This document shows, one piece after another, positions 27,936 to 37,879 of a stretch of DNA of 64,000 nt. Below the pieces are notes generated by a model, which was not told where the DNA came from, made no database searches, and saw nothing but the letters and a program-made list of their open reading frames with translations. The DNA lies in assembly GCF_014489535.1 (NCBI RefSeq), contig NZ_CP060783.1:3555501-3619500 (forward strand), in the 5' to 3' direction. Every line of letters starts with the position of its first letter. The stretch's first letter is position 1. Both the position numbers and the translations under genes were made by a program. The DNA is from Diaphorobacter aerolatus. Its GTDB lineage: Bacteria; Pseudomonadota; Gammaproteobacteria; Burkholderiales; Burkholderiaceae_C.

Positions 27936-28433
27936 GTGGCAGGCAACGACGACGAAGACGATGCGCCCCGCCGGCCCAGGTGGCTGGGCTGGGCCATCGT
28001 GATCTTCATGGTGATGGTGGCGTTCGGCGTCGCCAACGTGGGCTGGCTGATCATGCGGCCCGATCCCGTCTCCGAGCGGCAGGATGCGGCCATGCAGGCA
28101 CGCCCCGAGTTGCTCGCGGGCAAGGCCCTGGTGCAGGGTTCCGACTGCATGCGCTGCCACGGGTTCGAGCGCAGCTACGTCGGACCGACCTTCGCCGATA
28201 TCGGCAAACGCTACGCCGCGCGCGCAGACGGCGCTGAATACATCGCGCGCAAGATTCGTGAAGGCGGCGCGGGCGAATGGGGCCGCAACATCATGCCGCG
28301 CCATCCGCAGATCACGCAGCAGCAGGCCCTGCAAATGGCGCAGTGGATGATCGCGTTGACGCCTGGCGCAGCTTCGGCCAGCACCGCTTCCGACCCTCCA
28401 GCGAGTGCGCCTGCGGCTGTTACAACGCGTTGA
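27936..28433 (+). CDS. Membrane-anchored c-type cytochrome
   Basis: A 165-aa protein with an N-terminal transmembrane anchor (WLGWAIVIFMVMVAFGVANVGW, about residues 16-37) and one class I cytochrome c domain. The haem site is CMRCH at about residues 71-75 and the distal Met is in NIMPRHPQ. The tail is Ala/Ser/Pro-rich. It resembles cytochrome c551/c552 electron carriers. The GTG start lies 15 bases after purH, without a clear ribosome site. Confidence 0.85.
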   Translation: MAGNDDEDDAPRRPRWLGWAIVIFMVMVAFGVANVGWLIMRPDPVSERQDAAMQARPELLAGKALVQGSDCMRCHGFERSYVGPTFADIGKRYAARADGAEYIARKIREGGAGEWGRNIMPRHPQITQQQALQMAQWMIALTPGAASASTASDPPASAPAAVTTR

Positions 28434-28489
28434 AGCATGCTACGATTCGCGGGTTCCGCGCGGGCTTGACGTTCGCAACGAACAAGCGT

Positions 28490-28746
28490 TTGCAGGTGCC
28501 CACGTTCGTGGGTGAAACGGGAACAAGGTCAATCGTCGGCGGTCGCAATGATCACGATGACTGGAAGCCTTGGCTGCCCCGCAACGGTAAGTAGATGGAA
28601 AGCATTCCACGCGGTTTCGCTCAGGCGGGGCCGCAGTCACTGACGATGTCGCGCGGAAATTTTTTCCAAGGCGGCAAGGTCGGGAAGGCGGAATGCCAAT
28701 GTGCGCGCAGCGCCCATCGTCTATGAGCCCGGAGACCGGCCTGCAG
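28490..28746 (+). ncRNA. Cobalamin (B12) riboswitch
   Basis: Conserved elements appear in the right order: GGTGAAACGGGAA near 28511, the B12-box core GCTGCCCCGCAACGGTAAG at 28573-28591, a GTCACTG at 28635, CGGGAAGGCG at 28681 and the closing GAGCCCGGAGACCGGCCTGC at 28725-28744. It lies about 150 bases before the btuB-like gene, and the next three genes encode a B12-type ABC importer. Adenosylcobalamin binding should reduce expression of the uptake operon. Confidence 0.93.
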
Positions 28747-28900
28747 ACATTCCGGTGCAATGCACTGAAACCATGACTGTCTGCGGGGTGTGGACGGCCT
28801 TCATTTCTGCGAGGCCAGTGCGGTGCCGCTTCAAGGTGCTGACGCGGTGTTCGCGTGCAATGGGGTCGCACTTCAGGCAGTCCTTGCTCTGTCTGAAAAC

Positions 28901-31082
28901 ATGTTCTCTTCGAACCTTCTGCCTGCGTCGCCAACCGATTGCGCGACCGCATCTCCATTTCCATTTTCCTTTCTTCATTTCCCGTTGCCCGCGTTGCGGC
29001 CCATGGCGCTGCACGCCTGCGTCGCGGCCACATGCGCGTGCCTGAGCGCGCCCGTAGGGGCGCAGACCAGTCTGCCGAGGTTCAGGTGCACGCAACGCCT
29101 GTGGTCGATTCCGCACTCGGGCTAGCCAATTCCGCCTCATCAGGCGCGAGCGTGAACGTGCCCGTGCAGGACCTCCCGCGAGCCTGTCCACGGTGTCTTC
29201 GCAGCAGATCGAGGAGCGCGCCGATTTCGGCGTGACCGGCGCGGTGACGCGCACCGTCGGGCTCACGGTGAACGGCAGTCCGGGCAATGGCGGCCTGTCC
29301 TTTTCGAGCCGGGGCTTCAGCGGCGTGAACTCGGTTGGCGTTGCAGAGGACGGCATGATGCTGGGCGTGGCGTCCGGCACGCTGACCTATCCCAACGATG
29401 CCTGGGGCTATGAGCGCATCGACGTGCTGCGCGGCCCGGCTTCGATCGTCTACGGCAGCGGCACCATGGGCGGCACCATCAACGCGGTGCGCAAGCAGCC
29501 GAGTCGGGAACGCTCGACCGATCTGCTCGTCGGCGCCGGAGGCCACGGTACGGCGCGGCTCGGGTTGGGAACCACGGGCGCGATCAACGAGACGCTGAGC
29601 TATCGCATCGATGCCTATGGTCAGCACACCGACGGAGAGCGCGACATGGGCCGCGCCAGCAGCCAGAAGTTGATGACGGGTCTGCGCTGGCAGCCGCGTG
29701 CCGATCTCAAGGTGGATATCACCGCCGACATCGCCGATCAAAAGCCTGAGCGCTATTTCGGAACGCCCGTGGTGGATGGCCGCATCGTGCGTTCGCTGCG
29801 CGAGCGGAACTACAACGTGATCGACAGCGACATTCACTACGAGGACAAGCGCGCTCGCGCCAAGGCCGAATGGCGCGCAAGCGATGCGTTGACGCTGCGG
29901 GAAGAGTTCTACTTCTTCAAGGCCGACCGCCATTGGCGCAATTCGGAATCACATCTCTTCAATCCCGCCACGGGTCAGGTTGCGCGAGACGACTATCTGG
30001 AGATCGGCCATGCACTCGACCAGAGGGGCAACCGCGCTGCAGCGGACTGGAAGCTCGCCGATCACCGCCTTGCCATCGGCTGGGACGTCTCCGAGGCGCG
30101 CTATACACAGTTCAGCAATTCGCCCTACGGCACGCCGACCAACCATGTGGATGCATGGCGCCCTGATCGCGGATATTGGTCTAGCCCCGATCCCTATTTG
30201 CCGCGCACCGGCACGCGTTTGCGCCAGAACTCGCTCTACGTCGAGGACGCGTGGAACCTCTCGGCGCAGTGGTTGCTGATGGCGGGCGTGCGGCGCGACT
30301 GGTATGCGTTTGATCGCCGCAACCTGATCAACGGCTCCACCGCGAATACCGATCTGGCTGGCACGTCCTGGCGTCTGGGCGGCACCTACCGATTGGACGA
30401 GCGCCGCAGCCTCTACGCCCAGGTCAGTCAGGGGCATGATCCGGTGAGCAGCCTGCTGGCCCTGTCGGCAACGCAGACCCAGTTCAAGCTCACACGCGGA
30501 CGGCAGGCGGAAATCGGCTGGAAGCAGCAACTGCCCGATGATCGCGGCGAACTGACGCTGGCGGTATTCGATATCCGCAAGCAGGACATCATCACGCGCG
30601 ATCCCGTGCGGCCGGCGTTCTCGATTCAAGGCGGCAAGCAGTCTTCGCGCGGTGTGGAGTTGAGCGCCGCCTACAAAGTCAACGCCGCATTGCGTTTCGA
30701 TGGCAATGTGGCCTATGTGAAGGCGAAGTATGACGAGCTTCTGGACCCGAACTCCGGTGCCGACCGGGCAGGTAATCGTCCGCGCAATGTTCCCGCCACC
30801 ACCGCCAATCTCTGGGCGCATTACCGCATCGGCGCATGGCAGACGTCGCTCGGACTGCGGCACGTCGGCAATCGCTTTGCCAGCGATGCCAACACCTCGC
30901 GCCTGCCTGCCTACGCGGTCGCCGATGCGGTGGTGCGCTGGGACATGAGCCGCGCAAGCTCGCTGAGTCTCGTGGTACGCAATCTGTCGGATCGGCTCTT
31001 TGCGACGAACGCGCAGAGCGACGGGCAGTGGTACGTCGCACCGGGCCGCAGCGTCGAGTTGATTGGTCAATTGCGCTTCTGA
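28901..31082 (+). CDS. btuB: TonB-dependent cobalamin receptor BtuB-like (two N-terminal frameshifts)
   Basis: Outer-membrane receptor of about 727 aa. From 29193 the frame is intact: plug domain (GLSFSSRGFSGVNSVGVAEDG, IDVLRGPASIVYGSGTMGG) and a 22-strand-type barrel ending VELIGQLRF with terminal Phe. The signal peptide (MALHACVAATCACLSAPVGAQ) and the segment VQVHATPVVDSALGLANSA lie in two other frames. Restoring one G near 29075-29077 and one C in the run at 29174-29176 joins all three. The start is uncertain: ATG 28901 or 29003. B12 as substrate is inferred from the riboswitch and the downstream importer genes. Confidence 0.82.
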
Positions 31083-31107
31083 CGCACGGCTTAACGGGGA
31101 CGCGAAG

Positions 31108-32109
31108 ATGCTCTGTCTGAATTCTCACTGGCGCGTGCGCGCGGCGGTTTTCCTCGCGACCTTGCTTGCACTGGGCGGTGCCGCGCGTGCGGAGCGTGCC
31201 GAGCGGGCGCGGCCCGTTGTGATCGATGTATGCGGCAAGCCGGTCACCTACACAGCGGTTCCGCAGCGCGCCGTCACGCACGATTCGAACATCACGGAGA
31301 TGTTTTTGTTTCTCGGGCTCGGGCCGAAACTTGTGGGCTACTCGGGCATTGCGGGCGACAAGGAACTCTCGCCCGCGTACCGCGCAGCGCTTGCGGGAGT
31401 GCCCGATCTTTCGCGCAAGAGCATGAACCTCGAGAGCATGCTTGGCGTGCGGGCCGATTTCGTGTTTGCCGGCTGGAACTACGGCTTTCGCGCGGGCGGT
31501 GTCACGCCTGAATTGCTCGCGCGATACGCCATCGATTCGTATGTGCTGCGCGAATCGTGCATCCACGTGCAAAAGCGCGAGCGCGTCTCGCTCGTCGACG
31601 GCGTCGCGGACATGCGAAATCTGGCGCGCATCTTTGATGTCGAAGAGCGCAACGCCGACCGGCTCGGCGCCATCGAGACGCGCGTCCACGCGCTTGCCGA
31701 GCGCATGCGGGGGCTGGAAAAACGGCCCAGAGTGTTCGTGTTCGACAGCGGCCAGCGCCTGCCGGTGACCGTGGGTCGCTTTGGCATGCCGCACGCGATG
31801 ATCGAAGCGGCGGGTGGCGAAAACATTTTCTCCGACATCGAAAGCAACTGGCCGACGGGCAACTGGGAAGACGTGATTGCCCGCAATCCCGAGTGGATCA
31901 TCATCGTCGACTACGGCCAGCCAGATGCGCAAGGCAAGATTGATTTTCTGCTGGGCAAGCGCGAGCTTTCCCAGGTCAGTGCGATCCGCAATCGCCGCTT
32001 CTTCGTGATGCGCTACGCGCAGGCGACACCCGGTCCCGGCAACGTCGACATGGCGGAGGCGCTCGCGCGCAAGTTGCACCCCGAGCGCTTTGTGGGCGCG
32101 CAAAAATAG
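31108..32109 (+). CDS. btuF: Periplasmic cobalamin-binding protein BtuF-like
   Basis: TroA/BtuF-type substrate-binding protein of 333 aa with a signal peptide (VFLATLLALGGAARAE). It has the two-lobe class III pattern: PQRAVTHDSNITEMFLFLGLGPKLVGYSG in lobe 1, LESMLGVRADFVFAGWNYG, and NWEDVIARNPEWIIIVDYG in lobe 2. Genetic position between the B12-regulated receptor and the FecCD permease supports corrinoid binding, though family members also bind siderophores. ATG 31108 follows a GGGGA. Confidence 0.84.
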   Translation: MLCLNSHWRVRAAVFLATLLALGGAARAERAERARPVVIDVCGKPVTYTAVPQRAVTHDSNITEMFLFLGLGPKLVGYSGIAGDKELSPAYRAALAGVPDLSRKSMNLESMLGVRADFVFAGWNYGFRAGGVTPELLARYAIDSYVLRESCIHVQKRERVSLVDGVADMRNLARIFDVEERNADRLGAIETRVHALAERMRGLEKRPRVFVFDSGQRLPVTVGRFGMPHAMIEAAGGENIFSDIESNWPTGNWEDVIARNPEWIIIVDYGQPDAQGKIDFLLGKRELSQVSAIRNRRFFVMRYAQATPGPGNVDMAEALARKLHPERFVGAQK

Positions 32110-32129
32110 CCATGCGGATCGGATAAACC

Positions 32130-33185
32130 GTGCATCGCATGCGCAGACATCACTCCGGAATCTGGCTCGGCCTGTTGACGCTGCTGCTCGTCGTTGCAAT
32201 AACTGCGGGCGTGGCGCTGGGATCGGTCAAGGTGGCGCCCGCATCGGTGTGGCGCATCGTGGTGCACGAACTGTTCGGCCTGCTGCCGACGTCCGGCCTC
32301 GGCGTGCAGCAGCACCAGATTGTCTGGCAGGTGCGCGCGCCGCGCGTTGCCATGGCGTTGCTCGCGGGCGCGGGCCTTGCCACGGTGGGCGTGATCATGC
32401 AGGCCATGGTGCGCAACCCGCTGGCCGATCCCTACATGCTCGGCATTTCATCGGGCGCGTCCGTAGGGGCGGTGTCGGTGCTGGCATTCGGCAGTTTTGC
32501 GGCGGCGGGCGTCTACGCGATCTCCGTGGGTGCCTTCGTCGGCGCGCTTGGGGCTACCACGGCGGTCTATTGGTTGGCGAGAACACGAACGGGTGCGCAG
32601 CCGGCCACGCGTCTGATTCTGAGCGGTGTGGCGATTGGCTATTTTCTTACCGGTTTGACGAGCCTGATCACGCTGACTTCGGGGCAGCGCGATCTCGCCG
32701 GGGCGTTGATGACCTGGACGCTCGGCAGCCTGGCCGGCACGCAGTGGGACACGCTGGCCTTGCCTGCGGTGACTCTAGGGCTGGGCATCGCATGGCTGCT
32801 CTCGCAGTCGGCATCGCTCAATGCCTTGATGACCGGCGATGAAACCGCAACCACGCTCGGCGTGAATACCCAGGCGCTGCGGCGCAGGCTGTTTGTGGTG
32901 ATCTCGCTGCTCACCGGAGTGATGGTCGCCGCAAGCGGTGCCTTCGGCTTTGTGGGGCTGGTCGTGCCGCACGTCACACGCATGCTCGTGGGCTCGGATC
33001 ACCGGCGCGTGCTGCCGCTCGCAGCGCTGTTGGGTTCTGCATTCCTGGTGCTGGTCGACCTGCTCGCGCGCGTGCTGTTCGCGCCGATGGAGGTGCCGGT
33101 GGGCGTGATTACCGCGTTGATCGGTGGGCCGTTCTTTGTCTGGATGCTCGCCCGGCAGAGTCGCGGTGCGCGGAAGTCGGCATGA
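32130..33185 (+). CDS. btuC: ABC transporter permease BtuC-like (FecCD family)
   Basis: Inner-membrane permease of 351 aa with about ten hydrophobic helices. FecCD family features include VRAPRVAMALLAGAGLATVG, MQAMVRNPLADPYMLGISSGA and, near the end, GFVGLVVPHVTRMLVGSDHRR, the loop that contacts the ATPase. GTG 32130 or ATG 32139 may be the start. It overlaps the ATPase gene by 4 bases (ATGA), so it forms one complex with the flanking BtuF- and BtuD-like proteins. Confidence 0.88.
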   Translation: MHRMRRHHSGIWLGLLTLLLVVAITAGVALGSVKVAPASVWRIVVHELFGLLPTSGLGVQQHQIVWQVRAPRVAMALLAGAGLATVGVIMQAMVRNPLADPYMLGISSGASVGAVSVLAFGSFAAAGVYAISVGAFVGALGATTAVYWLARTRTGAQPATRLILSGVAIGYFLTGLTSLITLTSGQRDLAGALMTWTLGSLAGTQWDTLALPAVTLGLGIAWLLSQSASLNALMTGDETATTLGVNTQALRRRLFVVISLLTGVMVAASGAFGFVGLVVPHVTRMLVGSDHRRVLPLAALLGSAFLVLVDLLARVLFAPMEVPVGVITALIGGPFFVWMLARQSRGARKSA

Positions 33186-33964
33186 GGCCCGCGCTGCTCG
33201 AGACCCGCAACCTGCGCTGGAGCGTCGCGGGAAAGCCGGTTGTGGGCGATGTGTCGATGGCACTGCGCGCTGGTGAATGCGTCGGCCTGATCGGTCCGAA
33301 TGGCTGCGGCAAGTCGAGCCTGCTGCGCATGCTGTATCGCGTGATCCGGCCCGATGCCGGTGCGGTGTTGCTCGGTGGGCGTGATGTGCGGGGCATGCCG
33401 GACCGGGAGTTCGCGCGTCAGGTGGCGGTGCTCACGCAGGAGTTCGACCCGGTGTTCGACATGTCGGTCGATGAGGTCGTGATGATGGGCCGCATTCCGC
33501 ATCGCGCGCGCGGACTGCCGTGGGCCGCAGACTCGGCGCGGGATCGCGAATGGGTGAGCGCCTGCCTGGAACAGGTCGGATGCACACATCTGCGTGACTG
33601 CGATTTCGCGCGTGTCTCCGGCGGCGAGAAACAGCGCGTGCTGCTTGCGCGCGCTCTTGCGCAACAGCCGCAATGCCTGCTGCTCGACGAGCCGACCAAC
33701 CACCTGGACGTGCGCTACCAGCACGAGCTGATGGCGCTGGTGCGTGAAGCGGGACGCAGCACGCTGGTCGTGCTGCACGACTTGAACATCGCCGCGCAAT
33801 ACTGCGACCGGCTCTATCTCATGCACGAAGGCCAACTGGTGGCCGAGGGATCACCCCGGGAGGTGCTCACTGCGGACCATATCGCCGGTGTGTACGGCAT
33901 GGACGCCGTGGTGGACGTCCATCCGTTCACATCGAAGCCGCGCGTGACGTTTTGCGCGCGCTAA
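33182..33964 (+). CDS. btuD: ABC transporter ATP-binding protein BtuD-like
   Basis: ATPase of the B12/iron-complex importer, 260 aa. Walker A is GPNGCGKSS at residues 38-46, the signature is [15 protein letters not shown], Walker B is [12 protein letters not shown] and the switch His is in [11 protein letters not shown]. The C-terminal [15 protein letters not shown] matches the FepC/BtuD group. Its TAA overlaps the stop of the convergent hemL by 3 bases. Confidence 0.9.
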   Translation: MRPALLETRNLRWSVAGKPVVGDVSMALRAGECVGLIGPNGCGKSSLLRMLYRVIRPDAGAVLLGGRDVRGMPDREFARQVAVLTQEFDPVFDMSVDEVVMMGRIPHRARGLPWAADSARDREWVSACLEQVGCTHLRDCDFARVSGGEKQRVLLARALAQQPQCLLLDEPTNHLDVRYQHELMALVREAGRSTLVVLHDLNIAAQYCDRLYLMHEGQLVAEGSPREVLTADHIAGVYGMDAVVDVHPFTSKPRVTFCAR

Positions 33965-35265
33965 AGTGTCCGAAATACCTCACGCGCCGCTTCGATGGTC
34001 TTGTCGATGTCGGCATCGGTGTGCGCGCCGCTCACGAAGCCCGCCTCATACAGCGCCGGTGCAAAGTAGTGACCGTGCTCGAGCATGCCGTGGAAGAACC
34101 GGTTGAACACCTTGCCGTCGGTCTTCATCACTTCGGTGTAGGTGCTGGGCAATTCGGGCAGGAAGTAAAAGCCGAACAGGCCACCCTGATGGTCCACGCT
34201 GAAAGCCACACCGGCAGCGTCGGCTTCTTTTTTCAGGCCGACCATCAGGCGCGCGGTCGTTGCGTGCAGCGCGTCATGAAAACCAGGCTGGCTGATCAGC
34301 TCCAGCGTCTTCAGGCCGCAGGCCGTGGCGATGGGGTTGCCCGACAGCGTGCCGGCCTGATACACCGGGCCGAGCGGCGAGAGCTTTTCCATGATCTCGC
34401 GGCGCGCGCCGAACGCGGCCATCGGCATGCCGCCGCCAATCACCTTGCCCATTACCGTGATGTCGGGTTTGAAGCCTTCGATCTGCTGCGCGTAGAGGCT
34501 TTGCGCGCCGCCGAGCGCCACGCGAAAACCGGTCATGACCTCGTCGTAGATCATCAGCGCGCCGTGTTCCAGCGTCAGCTCGCGAATGCGGCGCGTGAAA
34601 TCGACGCTGGCGCGCACGAAGTTCATGTTGCCCGCAATCGGCTCCATGATCACGCAGGCGATCTCGCCGCCGATTTGTGCAAACGCTTCCTCAAGCTGGT
34701 CGAGATCGTTGTATTCCAGAACGATGGTGTCCTTGACCACGTCGGCGGGCACACCGGCGGACGACGAAGCGCCGAACGTGGCGAGGCCAGAGCCCGCCTT
34801 CACAAGCAGCGAATCTGCGTGGCCGTGATAGCAGCCATTGAACTTGATGATCTTGTTGCGGCCCGTGAAGCCGCGCGCCAGACGCAGTGCGCTCATGCCG
34901 GCTTCGGTGCCCGAGCTCACGAGGCGCACCATCTCCATCGACGGCATCAGCTTCAGGATCGCCTCGGCAAGCTCGATCTCACGTTCGGTCGGAGCGCCAT
35001 ACGAGAAGCCTTCGAGCACGGCCTTCTGCACCTCGGCGACGACTTCGGGGTGACCGTGACCCAGGATCATCGGACCCCATGAGCCGATGTAGTCGGTGAA
35101 CTGCTGGCCGTTGGCGTCCCAGAAATGCGCGCCGCGTGCACGTTCCACGAAGCGCGGCGTACCGCCCACGGCCGCAAACGCGCGCACGGGAGAGTTCACG
35201 CCGCCGGGGATCACCTGCCTGGCGCGTTCGAACAGGGAAACATTCAAATCAGTGGGATGTGTCAT
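33961..35265 (-). CDS. hemL: Glutamate-1-semialdehyde 2,1-aminomutase HemL
   Basis: PLP enzyme that forms 5-aminolevulinate in the C5 haem pathway. Features: [55 protein letters not shown], the PLP-lysine region [19 protein letters not shown], and [13 protein letters not shown] 35265 gives 434 aa, the normal size; a 25-codon extension is discarded. Its start overlaps the end of thiD by 17 bases, indicating a thiD-hemL operon. Confidence 0.96.
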   Translation of the reverse strand: MTHPTDLNVSLFERARQVIPGGVNSPVRAFAAVGGTPRFVERARGAHFWDANGQQFTDYIGSWGPMILGHGHPEVVAEVQKAVLEGFSYGAPTEREIELAEAILKLMPSMEMVRLVSSGTEAGMSALRLARGFTGRNKIIKFNGCYHGHADSLLVKAGSGLATFGASSSAGVPADVVKDTIVLEYNDLDQLEEAFAQIGGEIACVIMEPIAGNMNFVRASVDFTRRIRELTLEHGALMIYDEVMTGFRVALGGAQSLYAQQIEGFKPDITVMGKVIGGGMPMAAFGARREIMEKLSPLGPVYQAGTLSGNPIATACGLKTLELISQPGFHDALHATTARLMVGLKKEADAAGVAFSVDHQGGLFGFYFLPELPSTYTEVMKTDGKVFNRFFHGMLEHGHYFAPALYEAGFVSGAHTDADIDKTIEAAREVFRTL

Positions 35266-36207
35266 GGGGTGGAATCTGAAAAGCATCGACGTCGCTCGCA
35301 GCGCCGCCGGGTTCGTTGGAGGACGCCTCCTCGTCCTCATCCTCGTCGTCGGGTTGGGCCCAGAACATGCGGTCGGGAATCAACTGGCCCATGCCCGGGC
35401 GGTAGCCCGCGAGCAGGCAGCCGTCCAGATAGCTCAGCGCCTCCTTGGTCGCATCGCCCAGATCGTTGTCGCACGCCACCAGTGCCGCGAGCGCCGCCGA
35501 CAGCGTGTCACCCGCGCCGGCAAAGCTGACCTCGAAGCGCTCGAACTGGCCGCTGCCGAGCACGGCCTGCGGGGAGCACAGAACGTTGTCGAAATGCTGT
35601 TTGTTGACGGGTACGCCTGTTACAAGTGTGTAGGGCACGCCCTTGTCGGACGCGGCCATTGCAATCTCGCGCGGAGTGGGCAAGCGGTCGTTTTCCCAGT
35701 CCGGCAGCAGCCAGCGGCGCAGCGTGCTGTGGTTTCCTACCAACACCGAAGTCTGCGGAAGCAATAATTCCATGAAGGCATCGAGATACTGGTCGATCAG
35801 GTCATCGCTCCACCATGACAGGCTGGGCATGTAGGCAATCACTGGAACGTCGGCGTAGTCGGCGGTCAGCTCGGCGATGACCGCGAGGTTTTCGGGGCTG
35901 CCAGCGAAGCCTACCTTGATGGCCTGTACGGGCATATCCTGAAAAACAGTTCGCGCTTGATCTGCCACAGTGTCATCGTCGAAAGCAAAAAAATCGACGA
36001 TTTCCGTTGTGTCTCTGACATAGGTGCCAGTCACAATGGCTAGCGCATGGGCTCCAACAGAGGCGATAGCCGCCGTATCTCCGGTCAGTCCGCCCGCTCC
36101 ACTGGGGTCGTTGGCGTTGAACGTCATCACGCACACTGCACTGGCGATTTCGTCAGTGGCTTCGTTGTCGGAAGGGGGGAGATGGGGGATGTGGAGTCTT
36201 GTTTCAT
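35249..36207 (-). CDS. thiD: Hydroxymethylpyrimidine/phosphomethylpyrimidine kinase ThiD-like (frameshifted near start)
   Basis: PfkB/ribokinase-fold kinase of the thiamine pathway. The N-terminal substrate region is [28 protein letters not shown] and the anion hole is [16 protein letters not shown]. It has an acidic, probably disordered tail ([18 protein letters not shown]) not usual in ThiD. Most of the gene is open from a GTG at 36136. Adding one G to the six-G run at 36174-36179 connects it to an ATG at 36207 and yields 319 aa starting [12 protein letters not shown]. The divergence of the GSDPSGGAG motif to [10 protein letters not shown] makes substrate assignment slightly uncertain. Confidence 0.82.
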
Positions 36208-36313
36208 GTACGGACGCCAGCGTACCCGGTGGCGCGAAAACCGCATCTCATGGTGATGTCTAGATACAATCGTTGCATTCTATGTGAAGGCTCTTTAAGC
36301 TGTGACAAATTCA

Positions 36314-36475
36314 ATGACCTGGATGTGTTTGATTTGCGGTTGGATATATGACGAGGCCCTAGGGGCTCCCGATCATGGTATTGCACCGAACACCCCATGG
36401 GAACAAGTACCCATGAATTGGACATGTCCTGAATGTGGCGCGCGCAAAGAAGACTTCGAAATGGTGGAAATCTGA
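36314..36475 (+). CDS. Rubredoxin
   Basis: A 53-aa iron-sulfur electron carrier. The two Fe-binding knuckles are CLICGWIYDE and CPECGARKEDF, giving CxxC-n-CxxC; the aromatic core and the NTPWEQVPMNWTCPECG block are standard. ATG 36314 is used; GTG 36302, four codons earlier, has a GAAGG at better distance and is a fair alternative. It stands directly before the pilG-pilL operon, 49 bases upstream and possibly co-transcribed. The link to twitching motility is not understood. Confidence 0.93.
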   Translation: MTWMCLICGWIYDEALGAPDHGIAPNTPWEQVPMNWTCPECGARKEDFEMVEI

Positions 36476-36524
36476 TGAAAAACGCTCGCAGCTGCGATTT
36501 TTCGATTCTAGGGAGCGGTAGAAA

Positions 36525-36926
36525 TTGACTACAGGCGGTAATCCGACATTCAAGGTGCTGGTTGTCGACGACAGCAACACCATCCGTCGCAGTGCGGAAA
36601 TTTTCCTCAAGCAGGGCGGGCACGAAGTGCTGCTTGCTGACGATGGTTTCGATGCACTGTCGAAGATCAACGACTTCAACCCTCAGTTGATCTTTTGCGA
36701 CATTCTGATGCCCAAGCTGGATGGCTACCAGACCTGCGCGATCATCAAGCGCAATGCCAAATATTCCGACACGCCCGTCGTGATGCTGTCTTCCAAGGAC
36801 GGTGTCTTCGACAAGGCGCGCGGGCGCATGGTCGGGTGCCAGGAATACCTCACCAAGCCGTTTACCAAGGACCAGTTGCTGCAGGCCGTGCAGCAGTTTG
36901 GCAATGTGGATCAAGGAGTCAATTAA
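36525..36926 (+). CDS. pilG: Twitching motility response regulator PilG
   Basis: Single-domain CheY-like receiver of 133 aa. The acidic pocket is VLVVDDSNT, the phospho-acceptor Asp59 is in LIFCDILMP, and the conserved Thr/Lys are in VVMLSSKDG and YLTKPFTKD. In Chp systems PilG acts at the pole to promote pilus extension. The start is TTG 36525, supported by GGGAG nine bases ahead. It ends one base before the pilH start codon. Confidence 0.93.
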   Translation: MTTGGNPTFKVLVVDDSNTIRRSAEIFLKQGGHEVLLADDGFDALSKINDFNPQLIFCDILMPKLDGYQTCAIIKRNAKYSDTPVVMLSSKDGVFDKARGRMVGCQEYLTKPFTKDQLLQAVQQFGNVDQGVN

Positions 36927-37292
36927 ATGCCCATTCAGAAAGTTTTGGTGGTCGACGATTCGAAGACAGAACTGATGTATCTGACCGATTTGTTGCAAAA
37001 GAAGGGCATGCAGGTACGCACGGCCGAAAACGCGGAAGAAGCAATCAAGCGTCTTGCCGAGGAAAAGCCCGATCTGATCCTCATGGATGTGGTGATGCCA
37101 GGCCAGAACGGCTTTCAGCTCACGCGTTCGATTGCACGTGACCCGCTGTATTCGGACGTGCCGATCATCATGTGTACCAGCAAGAATCAGGAAACCGACC
37201 GCGTCTGGGGCATGCGCCAGGGCGCGCGCGGCTACATCACCAAGCCGGTGGACCCTGCGGAACTGCAGGCCAAGATCGACTCGCTGAGCTGA
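36927..37292 (+). CDS. pilH: Twitching motility response regulator PilH
   Basis: CheY-like receiver of 121 aa: VLVVDDSKT, Asp54 in LILMDVVMPG, CTSKNQETD and ITKPVDPAE. PilH is the second output regulator of the Chp system and counteracts PilG. ATG 36927 follows the pilG TAA directly and is preceded by AAGGAG inside pilG, so translation is coupled. Confidence 0.93.
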   Translation: MPIQKVLVVDDSKTELMYLTDLLQKKGMQVRTAENAEEAIKRLAEEKPDLILMDVVMPGQNGFQLTRSIARDPLYSDVPIIMCTSKNQETDRVWGMRQGARGYITKPVDPAELQAKIDSLS

Positions 37293-37331
37293 TTCATTTT
37301 CCACTGATTACAAGAAGGCTCAAGCGGATCC

Positions 37332-37859
37332 ATGGCCAATCGCGAAGCTCTGAGGGAGCTCCAGACCCGTCTCGCCAGCCGTCTTCAGGCGGCGCGCGCG
37401 GAAGGCTCGAATGTCTCGTCCTGGCTGGCCGTGGAGACCGCGGGGCAGCGGTATCTGTTGCCGCTCGGACATTCGGGTGAAATTTTTCATTGGACCGGGG
37501 TGCAGGCAGTGCCGTACACGCAGCCTTGGTTCGTGGGCGTCGCCAACCTGCGCGGCGCCTTGATGGGGGTGGTGGATCTCGGTGGCCTCATGGGCACGAT
37601 GATCAACCGCTCCGAGCAGGCACTGGCGGATGCCAGTCTGCTGGCGATGAATCCGGCGCTGGGTGTGAACGCAGCGCTGATGGTCGACAAATTGCTGGGA
37701 TTGCGCGGCACGGACGCCTTTGTGTCCTCGGATGCGCCCGGCGAAGGCGCGCCCGAGTACTTCGGGTCCCGCTACACCGATGCGCAGGGCGCGCATTGGC
37801 AGGAATTGAATCTGCAGGCGTTGTCGCAGAGTCCGGCTTTTCTAGGTATTGGCGTTTGA
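37332..37859 (+). CDS. pilI: Chemotaxis adaptor PilI (CheW-like)
   Basis: CheW-domain adaptor of 175 aa that couples PilJ to the kinase PilL. The domain starts around residue 35 (WLAVETAGQRYLLPLGHSGEI) and includes PWFVGVANLRGALMGVVDLGGLMG, the standard CheW core. It lies 39 bases after pilH, in order with pilJ. Confidence 0.91.
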   Translation: MANREALRELQTRLASRLQAARAEGSNVSSWLAVETAGQRYLLPLGHSGEIFHWTGVQAVPYTQPWFVGVANLRGALMGVVDLGGLMGTMINRSEQALADASLLAMNPALGVNAALMVDKLLGLRGTDAFVSSDAPGEGAPEYFGSRYTDAQGAHWQELNLQALSQSPAFLGIGV

Positions 37860-37879
37860 GATTTTCTTAGGGTTGCACT

